A DNA stretch of 43,651 nucleotides from positions 1-43,651 of the forward strand of contig JACOSX010000036.1 of assembly GCA_016178625.1 (NCBI GenBank), given 5' to 3'. The DNA comes from Ignavibacteria bacterium (GTDB lineage Bacteria; Bacteroidota; Ignavibacteria; UBA10030; SZUA-254). The notes under the pieces are model-generated. The model did no database searches, was not told the origin of the DNA, and saw only the letters and a list, made by a program, of their open reading frames with translations. How positions within the stretch are numbered: the stretch's first letter is position 1; every line of letters begins with the position of its first letter. This document shows positions 17,245-25,615 of this stretch, piece after piece. A program made the position numbers and the translations under genes.

Positions 17245-19128
17245 TTACTTTATCAATAGCATCTTCCTGACACTGGTGAACAGTTGACCCTGAGCACCTG
17301 TTTCTTCGTCCGCAATGGCTTGCACCTCGAGGCGGTAGAAGTATACACCCGATGGGAGGGTGTTTGCATTGAACTCAGCAGCCTGTTCACCATCGTCCAT
17401 CGATTCATGATCGAGCAGCGTTGCCATCTCTTGACCGAGCGTGTTGTACACCTTCAGCGTAACAACAGCAGGAGTGGGAAGAATAAACTCGATCGTCGTT
17501 GTCGGATTGAATGGATTGGGGTAATTCTGGCTGAGCCTGAATTCCATCGGCTCATCAAGCAGCACCAACGCATCTCGAGAGATGTCGACCCTCTGAGCTA
17601 CAGACGGATTCGCATGGAGGTACGGAACATCCTTCAGCGGCTTCACACCGGTGCAGACCACCTTTCCACAACTCCAACTGATCGTATCCAACGGACCGGA
17701 GAACGCATTGTTGATGTTCTGAACAACCGTAAGATACTTCGACGAATCCATTCCTTTTGATACTTGATTGCAGCCTAAGAAGCTGTCGACTTGAGCAATA
17801 ATCTCGCGAACGGTCTTTGCATCGAACGGGCTCGGGTCGACCTGATGATTATCGTAGATCAAATTACCCAACCCTTGTGGGAAGATTCCGGAATCACTTG
17901 CCGCAACATTGAGTTTGAGCGTGAGCTGTTCGGCAAATAAGACATTGTTATGTTTCTTCGGTGGCAGGCTCTTCTGTCGTTTCGAGATTTGCTTTCCATT
18001 AGCGTCAAATGTATTCAGACAACGAGGAACCAGCGAATGGTATATATCATTATTCTTTCGCGAAGTGAAAAACGATTTCAACACGTCCTTATACTTTGTA
18101 TGGTAGACGGTATGAGCGCCCTTTGGATCATTCGTCGACCCTACGGTGATGACCACCGGTGTTTGCATGATGCCGCCAAAAATCCCTTCGCCGACGTTGT
18201 TGAGGTTCGGCATCGGTAAGCCAAGCACTTGCTTCAGCGTGTCACCCGGAAGGACCGGCTTACCGGGCAAGATTCCTTTCAGCACGAGACTGGAGCCAGG
18301 AACCTTGCTCGTCCAGCGATATTCGACAGTCCGGAGCTTGCCTTGCAGACCATGGAAATCGAACTGCACGGTGTCATCGGCCGATGGTGGATTGCTGGTT
18401 TGTGGACAGTTGAGATCGATCGCCCAGAGCTTGAACTTCACCGCATCCGGGTTCGTTGCACTGGCGTAACAGAGCGGCACCTTGTTTCCTTTTGCATGCG
18501 ACCATAGTGCCAAAAGAAAATTCGGACCAACATTGAATTTCAACTCGAGCTTCGAAAGCGGCTCGAGCCCCCGTGGGACGACGAGGTTGAGCTTCAGCTC
18601 CGCTTCATCGAATTTACACTTGACTGCCTTTCGCACCTGGAACCCGCCACCGTACGTGCTTGCCCAATCGAGATACCTTGCCGTGCGATACTTTGTTGTG
18701 TCGGTGGATGTTGCAACGATGAATTGATTGTTGGAATTTACCGTCCCGTTCTTGACGAAGACATCCAGTGTCATCTCGTCGATCTTCGTCGAAGTACTTA
18801 CTTCGCCGGAGTCGCCATTCACTGTATTGACCCCGGCGATGGCATCAAGCGGAAACCACCCAATCGGAACGATGGGATGGATCCTATAGGTAACATTCCC
18901 CGGCAAAAGGGTGAACTGAAAGTTTCCCGACACATCGGTTGTCACGGTATCCATTCCGAACCCCTCCACCGGCGTTTTGACAATCTTCCATCCTGCGAGT
19001 CCCGGTCCTGATTGTGAGCCTCTGTTCACACTGCCATGGATTTGACAATGTGTGGCATACAGGGGGACGTTCGCGATAACGAAGAACCACAGAATGGCGA
19101 TCGTCAACATCAGGGTATGTCTGTTCAT
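17245..19128 (-). CDS. T9SS cargo protein with shared pre-sorting module
   Basis: The frame stays open upstream to 19254, but I place the start at 19128. There the ATG begins a clear signal peptide (MNRHTLMLTIAILWFF) with AAGGAG 8 nt upstream, and the longer version would run into the preceding gene. The protein is 627 residues. An N-terminal carboxypeptidase-regulatory/Cna-B-like domain (about 28-110) has the pattern GLAGWKIV...DVSGNFQFTLLPG. A beta-rich middle follows, with VPRGLEPLSKLELKFNVGP. Residues about 345-505 carry the shared unrecognised module (KHNNVLFAEQLTLKLNVAAS, INNAFSGPLDT, VPYLHA). The T9SS type A domain spans 528-627 (QNYPNPFNPTTTIEF, terminal RKMLLIK). It follows the 1339-residue gene by 47 bp and is probably in the same operon. 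Its role is unknown. Confidence 0.88.
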   Translation of the reverse strand: MNRHTLMLTIAILWFFVIANVPLYATHCQIHGSVNRGSQSGPGLAGWKIVKTPVEGFGMDTVTTDVSGNFQFTLLPGNVTYRIHPIVPIGWFPLDAIAGVNTVNGDSGEVSTSTKIDEMTLDVFVKNGTVNSNNQFIVATSTDTTKYRTARYLDWASTYGGGFQVRKAVKCKFDEAELKLNLVVPRGLEPLSKLELKFNVGPNFLLALWSHAKGNKVPLCYASATNPDAVKFKLWAIDLNCPQTSNPPSADDTVQFDFHGLQGKLRTVEYRWTSKVPGSSLVLKGILPGKPVLPGDTLKQVLGLPMPNLNNVGEGIFGGIMQTPVVITVGSTNDPKGAHTVYHTKYKDVLKSFFTSRKNNDIYHSLVPRCLNTFDANGKQISKRQKSLPPKKHNNVLFAEQLTLKLNVAASDSGIFPQGLGNLIYDNHQVDPSPFDAKTVREIIAQVDSFLGCNQVSKGMDSSKYLTVVQNINNAFSGPLDTISWSCGKVVCTGVKPLKDVPYLHANPSVAQRVDISRDALVLLDEPMEFRLSQNYPNPFNPTTTIEFILPTPAVVTLKVYNTLGQEMATLLDHESMDDGEQAAEFNANTLPSGVYFYRLEVQAIADEETGAQGQLFTSVRKMLLIK

Positions 19129-19175
19129 GATTCTCCACTCCTTATCTAACCAACGAACCATCACGTCGTCTGTTC

Positions 19176-22100
19176 TCACTTCCTCATCATGATTTTTGGA
19201 ACCGCACCCGGAACATGCAGGACCAGTTTTCCCGGGGCGTTCGTTTTCACCCAATACGAGTACCCCGGAACAAGAGTTGTCGTAATAAAGTAACCAGTTT
19301 CCTTAAATCCAAAATAGTTTGATGTGACAATGCCGGGTGGAATCTGGATGATGGAGCCGGTTGCCACCGTATCGCTGATCGTGCCGATCATATTCCATCC
19401 GGTCGCAACGTCGATCGAGTCGAGAGATCGTTCCGCACCTTCAATTGCCAATGTCTCCGCCGCGGAAAATTTCAGCCAGTACCCGATAGTGTTCTTCAAC
19501 GTATCCTCGATAACATACCCGTCGGCATACGCGAACGCGTTCGACACCGCTGTGGGGAAGATACTCGTCTTGCGATAATCTGTAACCGTCACCGGCACAG
19601 AGAGCATGTTCCAGCTTGCCATGACCGTTACTTCCGTACCACTGATGCCAAGTGGACGCGAAGCGTCGGATGCGGTCCATCGTGAAAATGCGTTGATGCC
19701 GGAAGCATGGACCCGATGGAGTCCGGAATCCGCCACGCTGGATTGCGGCGTCCACGTCGTTCCGCCATCGGTCGATCGCCATAGCTGAAGTGTGGAGGGA
19801 TTGTGACCGTTCAGCTCACTGGCGTCGTAAGAGAAATCGAACGTCGCGTTCAAGCCTGTGTTCACTTTCGGCTCGATATCAAAGTATCGTTCAATCGAGG
19901 AATTGCTGCCACCGGTCTGCGCAACACCGGTGACGCGTGTTACGGTTGTCGTGTCGGGCGATGAGCCTGCCGCGTTGATCGTCGTGCCGATTCCGCCGAA
20001 CGACTCATCCGTTGACGAAGCGACCTTCCTCACGGCGACCACTGCACCTATCACGGTGTTGCCTGGCGTTTCAATGAGTGTTCCCTTCAGCGTCATCGAA
20101 TAGAAGGATGGAATGCTCATGTCCTGTTGCAGGATAAGTGTATCGTTTGAACCTACAATGACGTTGGCATATTGTCCGACATGTGTTCCGCTGATCACCT
20201 GCGTTGCCGATGATAGACCTGCCGACAAGCCACCGACGTACAACGTGTAGTTACACGCGTTGAGGATGTTGGAAGGAATTCTCGCGTTGGACTTGGGGGA
20301 CTTCGGACCAGGCACCGCGACAGTCAAATCCAGCGTGCCATTGTTGGTGATGCCCCCTCCATCGAGATTGATTGCCGCGTTGTTCACGCCGCCCGTAAAA
20401 TCCTGAACGATCATTGCGGCGCCGCTGTCGATCGTAATTCCTCCGGTTAAGGTTGGAACGCCGCTGGAAGATGCATTACCGATGTCGTTTGCTGTTGAGT
20501 CGTTCGCGGCACCGATATAGAATTTCGCCCCCTTCTTGATTGCGATGCTTCGGGCGGTCATCGTCGCAACTTTGGTTGGAGCCCAGACAAGCGTCTTTGC
20601 CGATGACCCGTCGCCGATTTCGAGATTCCCCATCCGGAATCCCGCGCCGTTCTTCAGCGAATCGGTTGTCGAACCGAGAAGCTTCACGATGCCTTCGTTC
20701 ATGTTCAATCCGGCACTGCCACTCGACGTTGAATTGCTCGATGTCGTCACGACGTTGTGTTTGATGATGAGCGTCGCGGAAGCATTTCCATTGGACGTGA
20801 GCTGTGACCGACCGCCGTGGTCGCCACTGCCACCTCCCGATCCACCAGTAATTGAGAGGTCGCCATTGATTGTCAGATGTGGAGAACCTGCGGAAGCAAA
20901 TTGGAGAACCGGTCCTGAATTTGACGCCGACCCACTTCCTGTCATTGTCAGGTTGTGGCATAATGCATTCGGGATATCGACCGTGACGACGACCCCGAGG
21001 ATCGACATGGTCGCGTCGTCGAGGGGTCCGGGCACAACACCACCCGACCACACGCCGGGGTTGCTCCAATTGCCCGTTGCAATAGCTTCAAAGCCCGATG
21101 TTGTAATAACGACTGTCGGAGACGAAGCAATTGCCGAGAGGGTCCCCGTTGTGCCTCGCGTTTTCACAAGAAACGTTGTCGAGCCACCAGCGCTCGGTGT
21201 GTTGAGACTGGAGATGACGATCTTTCCGGTATTTGCGTTCGTGACATTTGCATTGGTCACTGCAATGACATACGGATTGCCGGCAGATCCGTCACCTGAA
21301 ACCGAGGATGTCGACCCACTGAATCCGGAGCCGGACAACGACCGCGATGCAGTATTCGTCCACACCCAAGTCGAGGGAATGGAGACACTCACGCCGCCGA
21401 GTGTGTTCGTTCCATCGCCAGTGACAATCACCGTTTCTGCGACCGCATTCACATTGACGAGACGAGCGATCGGACTGATGGTCGCTGTCCCTGTTCCATC
21501 GGCGGGCGAGAAGCCGAGATCTATTTGATTGCGTGGAGCAATCTTATACATTTTCTGGCCGGCACCGGTGTAGTCGTCTCGGTGATACACAATGCCGGTG
21601 ACCGGTGATGACGGTGGAATCGTGTTTCCTACCGCGTTGTTAACGGAATTGAGATAGATGGTACCGGAGTCTACCCCCGTCAGGAAATTGTTCACTCCCC
21701 TGGTGTTGGAGGAGGGGGAAAAGGTTTGGCTTACAGAATCCCAATTCACAGTGTTCAGCTTCACAAGCTTTCCTTCGTTTACTTCCGTGACGTTAACAGC
21801 ACCGCCTAAGACTGCGGGAGTGATCGTCGTTGATCCCCCAAGATTAAAGACATCTGGCGCGCTGACGGAAGCAGGATGGAGCTCAGTGTTGCCGTGGAAG
21901 GCAGCCACATTACCTTTAACGATGATTGTATTTCCTTGCAAGAGTGAGAGATGACTGTCCGCGCCTCCCTTGTAGACGACAACACCATACGCACCATCTT
22001 GAATCACGATATCGGTGGATGTTGTCTCCGCGAGAACACGATTGGGAATTGTGATAACACCTTGCACCGCAACAGTGGTGCTAAGCAACACCGGTGTCGT

Positions 22101-23195
22101 CCCATTAGCATCACTGTTTCCAAAACCATCCGTGCCACCTGTACGCAAGTTTTGAACGGGGATGATTGTGTAAGAGACGGGAGATGAAACAATATTGGTC
22201 AACGTGCCACCCGATTTGGCCGTAGCCACGAACCATGTGTCGTTGCCGCTTGCACCCGCGGTATTCGGGTTGGGCGACGTAAGGTTAACGATGCGGATCG
22301 TGCCTGCGGCGGTATCTGTCAGTCCAGCGTTGAGGACAGTGACGGAGTTCGCGCCGATACTCGTGCTCTTCCCTGCAAATGCACCGCCAAGAGAAACGTT
22401 ACCGCCGGAAAATCCCGTAAAGGATGAGGGCACAATCAGACGGACCTGGTCGAGAAGACCAGCGGGAGTTCCACTCACTGTAACCGTCACCGACTGCCCC
22501 GGAGTCGTGCGATTAAAGATCGTGCTGCCATTCAGCGTACCCACTGTGTTGTTTGCCAGCGATGCTGATCCATCGCCATCGTTCAGGATGGTCGCAAATC
22601 CGAGAAGCTGAACATCGTCGATGCGGATATTTGAAGAACTCGAAGAACCAGAACCCGTTGCTGTCCAGCGAATATAGACCGAGTGAGCGCCATCGACTGC
22701 GGGCGGCAACGGAAACACTTTCAACGCCCAGTTGCTGTTGCCGGGATGGTTGAGCGTTCCACCACTGAGAAGGGTGAAGGTTGAGTTATCTGTCGAGTAT
22801 TCCACCGTCAGCGTTATGGGATTACTACTCGTGCCCGAGAATCGTACACCAAACTTTAGCGTATCATTTGTATAACTCGACCCATTGATCGCCGGAGTTT
22901 TCACCCACGAACCGGTCGTTTGTCTGTTTTCTGCATAGCAGTTGTTACCACCGGACACACCAGGATATCCTGAGCTTGCCGAGTTTTCAAGCAGTCCCCA
23001 AGGTCCACCTCCGGTCGTGGCATTTAGACCGCTTGGATTTTTTGTCCATCCAACAGGAATTTCCGTGAGCATAGAAGTCGATGTGCCTGCACCAGTTCCA
23101 AAGTTTTCAGAAAAAAACGTTATTTGCGCCCTCCCTGATTCGAACAAGACCACAAGAAGAAATAAGGCGAAAGCAACATACCCAATGGCTTTCAT
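19176..23195 (-). CDS. Giant exported beta-rich protein lacking a T9SS sorting domain
   Basis: This 1339-residue protein has a signal peptide (about 1-23). A cleaved-adhesin/MAM-like jelly-roll domain follows (about 25-200, FFSENFGTGAG, RIDDVQLLGF). Next are beta repeats and an OB-fold-like domain resembling that of the PLD protein (VAVQGVITIPN, IVIQDGAYGVVVYKG). A long Gly/Ser/Asn-rich beta-helix-like region comes after that (LTMTGSGSASNSG, GGGITNNGTLDL). The tandem GWN module (1192-1335) ends the protein with PGYSYWVKTNAPGKLVL, after which it stops at KIMMRK. The LPPxPP module and YPNPFNP domain that follow GWN in its relatives are absent. The next reading frame downstream does not continue a sorting domain, so this is not a simple frameshift. 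GGGAGGT lies 9 nt before the ATG. It may be a deletion product or be secreted without a type A domain. Confidence 0.85.
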   Translation of the reverse strand: MKAIGYVAFALFLLVVLFESGRAQITFFSENFGTGAGTSTSMLTEIPVGWTKNPSGLNATTGGGPWGLLENSASSGYPGVSGGNNCYAENRQTTGSWVKTPAINGSSYTNDTLKFGVRFSGTSSNPITLTVEYSTDNSTFTLLSGGTLNHPGNSNWALKVFPLPPAVDGAHSVYIRWTATGSGSSSSSNIRIDDVQLLGFATILNDGDGSASLANNTVGTLNGSTIFNRTTPGQSVTVTVSGTPAGLLDQVRLIVPSSFTGFSGGNVSLGGAFAGKSTSIGANSVTVLNAGLTDTAAGTIRIVNLTSPNPNTAGASGNDTWFVATAKSGGTLTNIVSSPVSYTIIPVQNLRTGGTDGFGNSDANGTTPVLLSTTVAVQGVITIPNRVLAETTSTDIVIQDGAYGVVVYKGGADSHLSLLQGNTIIVKGNVAAFHGNTELHPASVSAPDVFNLGGSTTITPAVLGGAVNVTEVNEGKLVKLNTVNWDSVSQTFSPSSNTRGVNNFLTGVDSGTIYLNSVNNAVGNTIPPSSPVTGIVYHRDDYTGAGQKMYKIAPRNQIDLGFSPADGTGTATISPIARLVNVNAVAETVIVTGDGTNTLGGVSVSIPSTWVWTNTASRSLSGSGFSGSTSSVSGDGSAGNPYVIAVTNANVTNANTGKIVISSLNTPSAGGSTTFLVKTRGTTGTLSAIASSPTVVITTSGFEAIATGNWSNPGVWSGGVVPGPLDDATMSILGVVVTVDIPNALCHNLTMTGSGSASNSGPVLQFASAGSPHLTINGDLSITGGSGGGSGDHGGRSQLTSNGNASATLIIKHNVVTTSSNSTSSGSAGLNMNEGIVKLLGSTTDSLKNGAGFRMGNLEIGDGSSAKTLVWAPTKVATMTARSIAIKKGAKFYIGAANDSTANDIGNASSSGVPTLTGGITIDSGAAMIVQDFTGGVNNAAINLDGGGITNNGTLDLTVAVPGPKSPKSNARIPSNILNACNYTLYVGGLSAGLSSATQVISGTHVGQYANVIVGSNDTLILQQDMSIPSFYSMTLKGTLIETPGNTVIGAVVAVRKVASSTDESFGGIGTTINAAGSSPDTTTVTRVTGVAQTGGSNSSIERYFDIEPKVNTGLNATFDFSYDASELNGHNPSTLQLWRSTDGGTTWTPQSSVADSGLHRVHASGINAFSRWTASDASRPLGISGTEVTVMASWNMLSVPVTVTDYRKTSIFPTAVSNAFAYADGYVIEDTLKNTIGYWLKFSAAETLAIEGAERSLDSIDVATGWNMIGTISDTVATGSIIQIPPGIVTSNYFGFKETGYFITTTLVPGYSYWVKTNAPGKLVLHVPGAVPKIMMRK

Positions 23196-23345
23196 GACGA
23201 TTGTACCTCCCAGTAAAGTTTAGAAACAGTGAATTATGAGTTCTCTCTTCATTATTATTTGATCAGTGAATTGAAATGTTCTACGCAGGTTCGATCCGCT
23301 TGCGTTCCCTACAGTCCCCAACAGTTATCTGATCAGTGTGGGTTT

Positions 23346-23361
23346 GTTCGTGCGCACGAAC
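23346..23361. repeat. Perfect 16-bp palindrome GTTCGTGCGCACGAAC
   Basis: A perfect dyad sits in the 220-bp gap between the 701-residue gene (stop at 23416) and the 1339-residue gene (start at 23195). It is 54 nt past the upstream stop and about 150 nt before the downstream start. It has no U tract and no loop, which fits a protein-binding operator as well as an RNA hairpin. Two direct copies of TGATCAGTG lie nearby (23260-23268 and 23330-23338). Confidence 0.4.
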
Positions 23362-23415
23362 GATGTCCGTAAGCTCCTACCGTATCAGAATTTTCTAAGC
23401 TTCGGGGACAAAGAA

Positions 23416-25521
23416 TTACCTCAATAAAATCATTGTCCAGTCGTGGATTCCCCGGTCGAATACGCCCGCGTCGATTTGGCGAACAAGCATCCCTATACTA
23501 TTATAGATCTTGATAACGACGTCGGATCTCCCTTCAAGCCGGAACGGAATGAACGTATCCGAGTTTCGTGACGGAACGAAGGGGTTCGGTATATTCTGAC
23601 CAACCTTCGAATCCTTGTTTACACTTGGCGGCTTCGGTGGCTCCGGCGTTGGGGTCGATCCGCCACCATCGACCGTCTTAATGATGGTTCCGCTGGAACC
23701 GACTGCCCACCCCGTTGAATCATCAATAAATTGAATCGCATGAAGAAAATTGCTCGTCCCAGACCGGAGGAACAGCCAATCTTCCCCACCATTCGTCGTC
23801 TTGAGAATTGTGCCGTTGGCGCTCGCGATCCATCCGATCGTATCAGAAGAAAAATACACACTGTTCGCGCTTGAACGCAGCGGGCTCCCCTGTCGGAACC
23901 ACGTGTCGCCAAAGTCAGTAGACTTCCAGATAATACCGCTCTGCCCTACGACCCACGTGTTCCCGGAAGGACGAACGAACACGGCGTGCAGTCCGGGCGA
24001 TAATTGGTCGGGCGTGAGCTGTGAGGACCATGTTGTTCCTCCATCTGTGGACTTGAAGATCTTTCCGACACCAATTGAATCGGCAGTAATGAGGCCTGTA
24101 TCCCGATTAACGAAAGCGATCGAAATGAGCGATACATAGTTTCCCAGCATATTCGTCGGCGTCCACGAGAAGCCGCCATCGGTCGTTTTCACAACGATGC
24201 CGCCGCTTCCTGTCGCCCACCCATAAGAGTTATCGACAAAGGTCACCGCAGCAAGAGGCAGCAAGGTGCCGCTTGAGCGCGAGTTCCAGGTTGTTCCACC
24301 ATCATTCGTCTGCAGGATCGTCCCGGCATCTCCAACCACCCATCCGTTGGTAGCATCGTTGAACCGGACGCCATACAGGAAGTTGGCGGTTCCACTATTT
24401 TGCGTTGTCCAACTCGCTCCACCGTTTGAGGTCTTGAGAATGACACCTGCCTGACCGACGCACCACCCATCGTTCGCGGTGGGAAACGAAGAGGCAAAGA
24501 GTTCCTCGACACTGCCGCGGCTCAAACTCGTCCATGTCGCACCGCCATTTCCCGTAACCTTGATCTCGCCACTGCTGCCAACTGCCCACCCGTTAGTGGA
24601 GTCGGAAAAGGACATGTCATATAATGTGTTCACGCTATCGATCTTCGTGCTTCTAGTCCACGAGAACCCCCCATCAGTACTTTGAATGAGGGTTGCACTG
24701 CCGAAGCCAGCAATGCCGTAGGCGCGAGTGGGAGAAGCGAATTTCAGTTTCCAGATGCGATCAGGTGTCCGGCTCGCGAGTTGAGACCAGTTCGCACCGC
24801 CATCTGTAGTAACACGTATTGTACCGTTATCGCCTGCAACCCATCCGGTCATATCGGAAGAAAAATACACAGTGTACAGGTTCTTCCCTGTCCCACTGGG
24901 GAGACCGTTCCACGTGACACCCCCATCAACGGTGCTGCGGACGACACCGCTGTCGCCTGCTACCCACCCCGTGGTCGGGGAGATGAAATGGAGGGCTCGC
25001 AATTTCTTTGTCGTGTTGCTGAATAGTTCGCTCCACGAAGTACCGCCATTTGTTGTTCTGAAGATTGTCCCATTATCACCCGCAAGAAAACCTGTTGATG
25101 CGGACACAAACTGGATCGCGTTGAATGCCTTCTTATTCAGATTGCGGCGAGTCCACTTAACACCACCATCGGTTGTGTTCAGGATGGCACCAGAATCACC
25201 CGCCGCCCAAATTATAGAGGGAGAAATAACACTAATGGCTCGGAGTGTCGCTTGCGATTCTCCTGCGTAGGGGAGCACAGACCAATTCGCCCCGCGGTCC
25301 GTTGTCGAGAGAATAGACCCGGTCGCCCCAACGGCAACAGCTTTGAATCTATCAAAGGGATAGATGGCATACAGGTGATTTCCTTGTGGCATTCGATTTT
25401 GCCAGAACCAGCCCTGCTGTGCGGGACTGATGAAAGGTGTGAGACAAACAATGAGTAGAACGAAGAGATAGTACCTCCTGCGTGTTGTGTGTCCATTTTT
25501 TCCATGCAATGATCGTATCAC
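23416..25521 (-). CDS. Ycf48/BNR-repeat propeller protein with collapsed T9SS sorting domain
   Basis: This 701-residue protein starts at GTG with AGGA 5 nt upstream and has a signal peptide (RRRYYLFVLLIVCLTPF, cleavage near AQQ). It then has about a dozen Ycf48-like propeller units (about 35-620) with cores such as GWVAGDNGTI followed by TTDGGANW. After a Pro-rich linker, residues 640-701 begin a sorting domain (GQNIPNPFVPS, VVIKIYNSIGMLVRQI, GIHDWT) but go straight to MILLR and stop. In its relatives about 25-30 residues containing SSGVYFYRL separate those two parts. The reading frame is intact across the junction. No sorting-domain sequence is found in the other frames downstream, so an in-frame deletion is the simplest reading. 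Its ability to use the T9SS is doubtful. Confidence 0.88.
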   Translation of the reverse strand: MIRSLHGKNGHTTRRRYYLFVLLIVCLTPFISPAQQGWFWQNRMPQGNHLYAIYPFDRFKAVAVGATGSILSTTDRGANWSVLPYAGESQATLRAISVISPSIIWAAGDSGAILNTTDGGVKWTRRNLNKKAFNAIQFVSASTGFLAGDNGTIFRTTNGGTSWSELFSNTTKKLRALHFISPTTGWVAGDSGVVRSTVDGGVTWNGLPSGTGKNLYTVYFSSDMTGWVAGDNGTIRVTTDGGANWSQLASRTPDRIWKLKFASPTRAYGIAGFGSATLIQSTDGGFSWTRSTKIDSVNTLYDMSFSDSTNGWAVGSSGEIKVTGNGGATWTSLSRGSVEELFASSFPTANDGWCVGQAGVILKTSNGGASWTTQNSGTANFLYGVRFNDATNGWVVGDAGTILQTNDGGTTWNSRSSGTLLPLAAVTFVDNSYGWATGSGGIVVKTTDGGFSWTPTNMLGNYVSLISIAFVNRDTGLITADSIGVGKIFKSTDGGTTWSSQLTPDQLSPGLHAVFVRPSGNTWVVGQSGIIWKSTDFGDTWFRQGSPLRSSANSVYFSSDTIGWIASANGTILKTTNGGEDWLFLRSGTSNFLHAIQFIDDSTGWAVGSSGTIIKTVDGGGSTPTPEPPKPPSVNKDSKVGQNIPNPFVPSRNSDTFIPFRLEGRSDVVIKIYNSIGMLVRQIDAGVFDRGIHDWTMILLR

Positions 25522-25615
25522 AACATTCCTGTAGTTAGTTGGTGTCTCAGGCTTATACGTATTTCATTCCATCAATCCCCCGACATCCTCACAAAAGCTT
25601 GTGCGTCAGAGAAAA

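Noticed and set aside
19129-19254. Longer start for the 627-residue protein at 19254
   Set aside because: It overlaps the end of the preceding gene and lacks a signal peptide at its start. The ATG at 19128 has AAGGAG and a clear signal peptide.
20536-21528. 330-codon plus-strand frame opposite the 1339-residue gene
   Set aside because: It lies wholly antisense to a strong exported protein. Its Val/Pro/Thr-rich composition is what the reverse strand of Gly/Ser/Thr-rich repeats gives. It has no signal, motif or ribosome site.
23380-23420. Frameshift as the cause of the short sorting domain in the 701-residue protein
   Set aside because: The other two frames downstream of the stop encode no SSGVYFYRL-type sequence, and the terminal MILLR is already in frame, so a deletion fits better.
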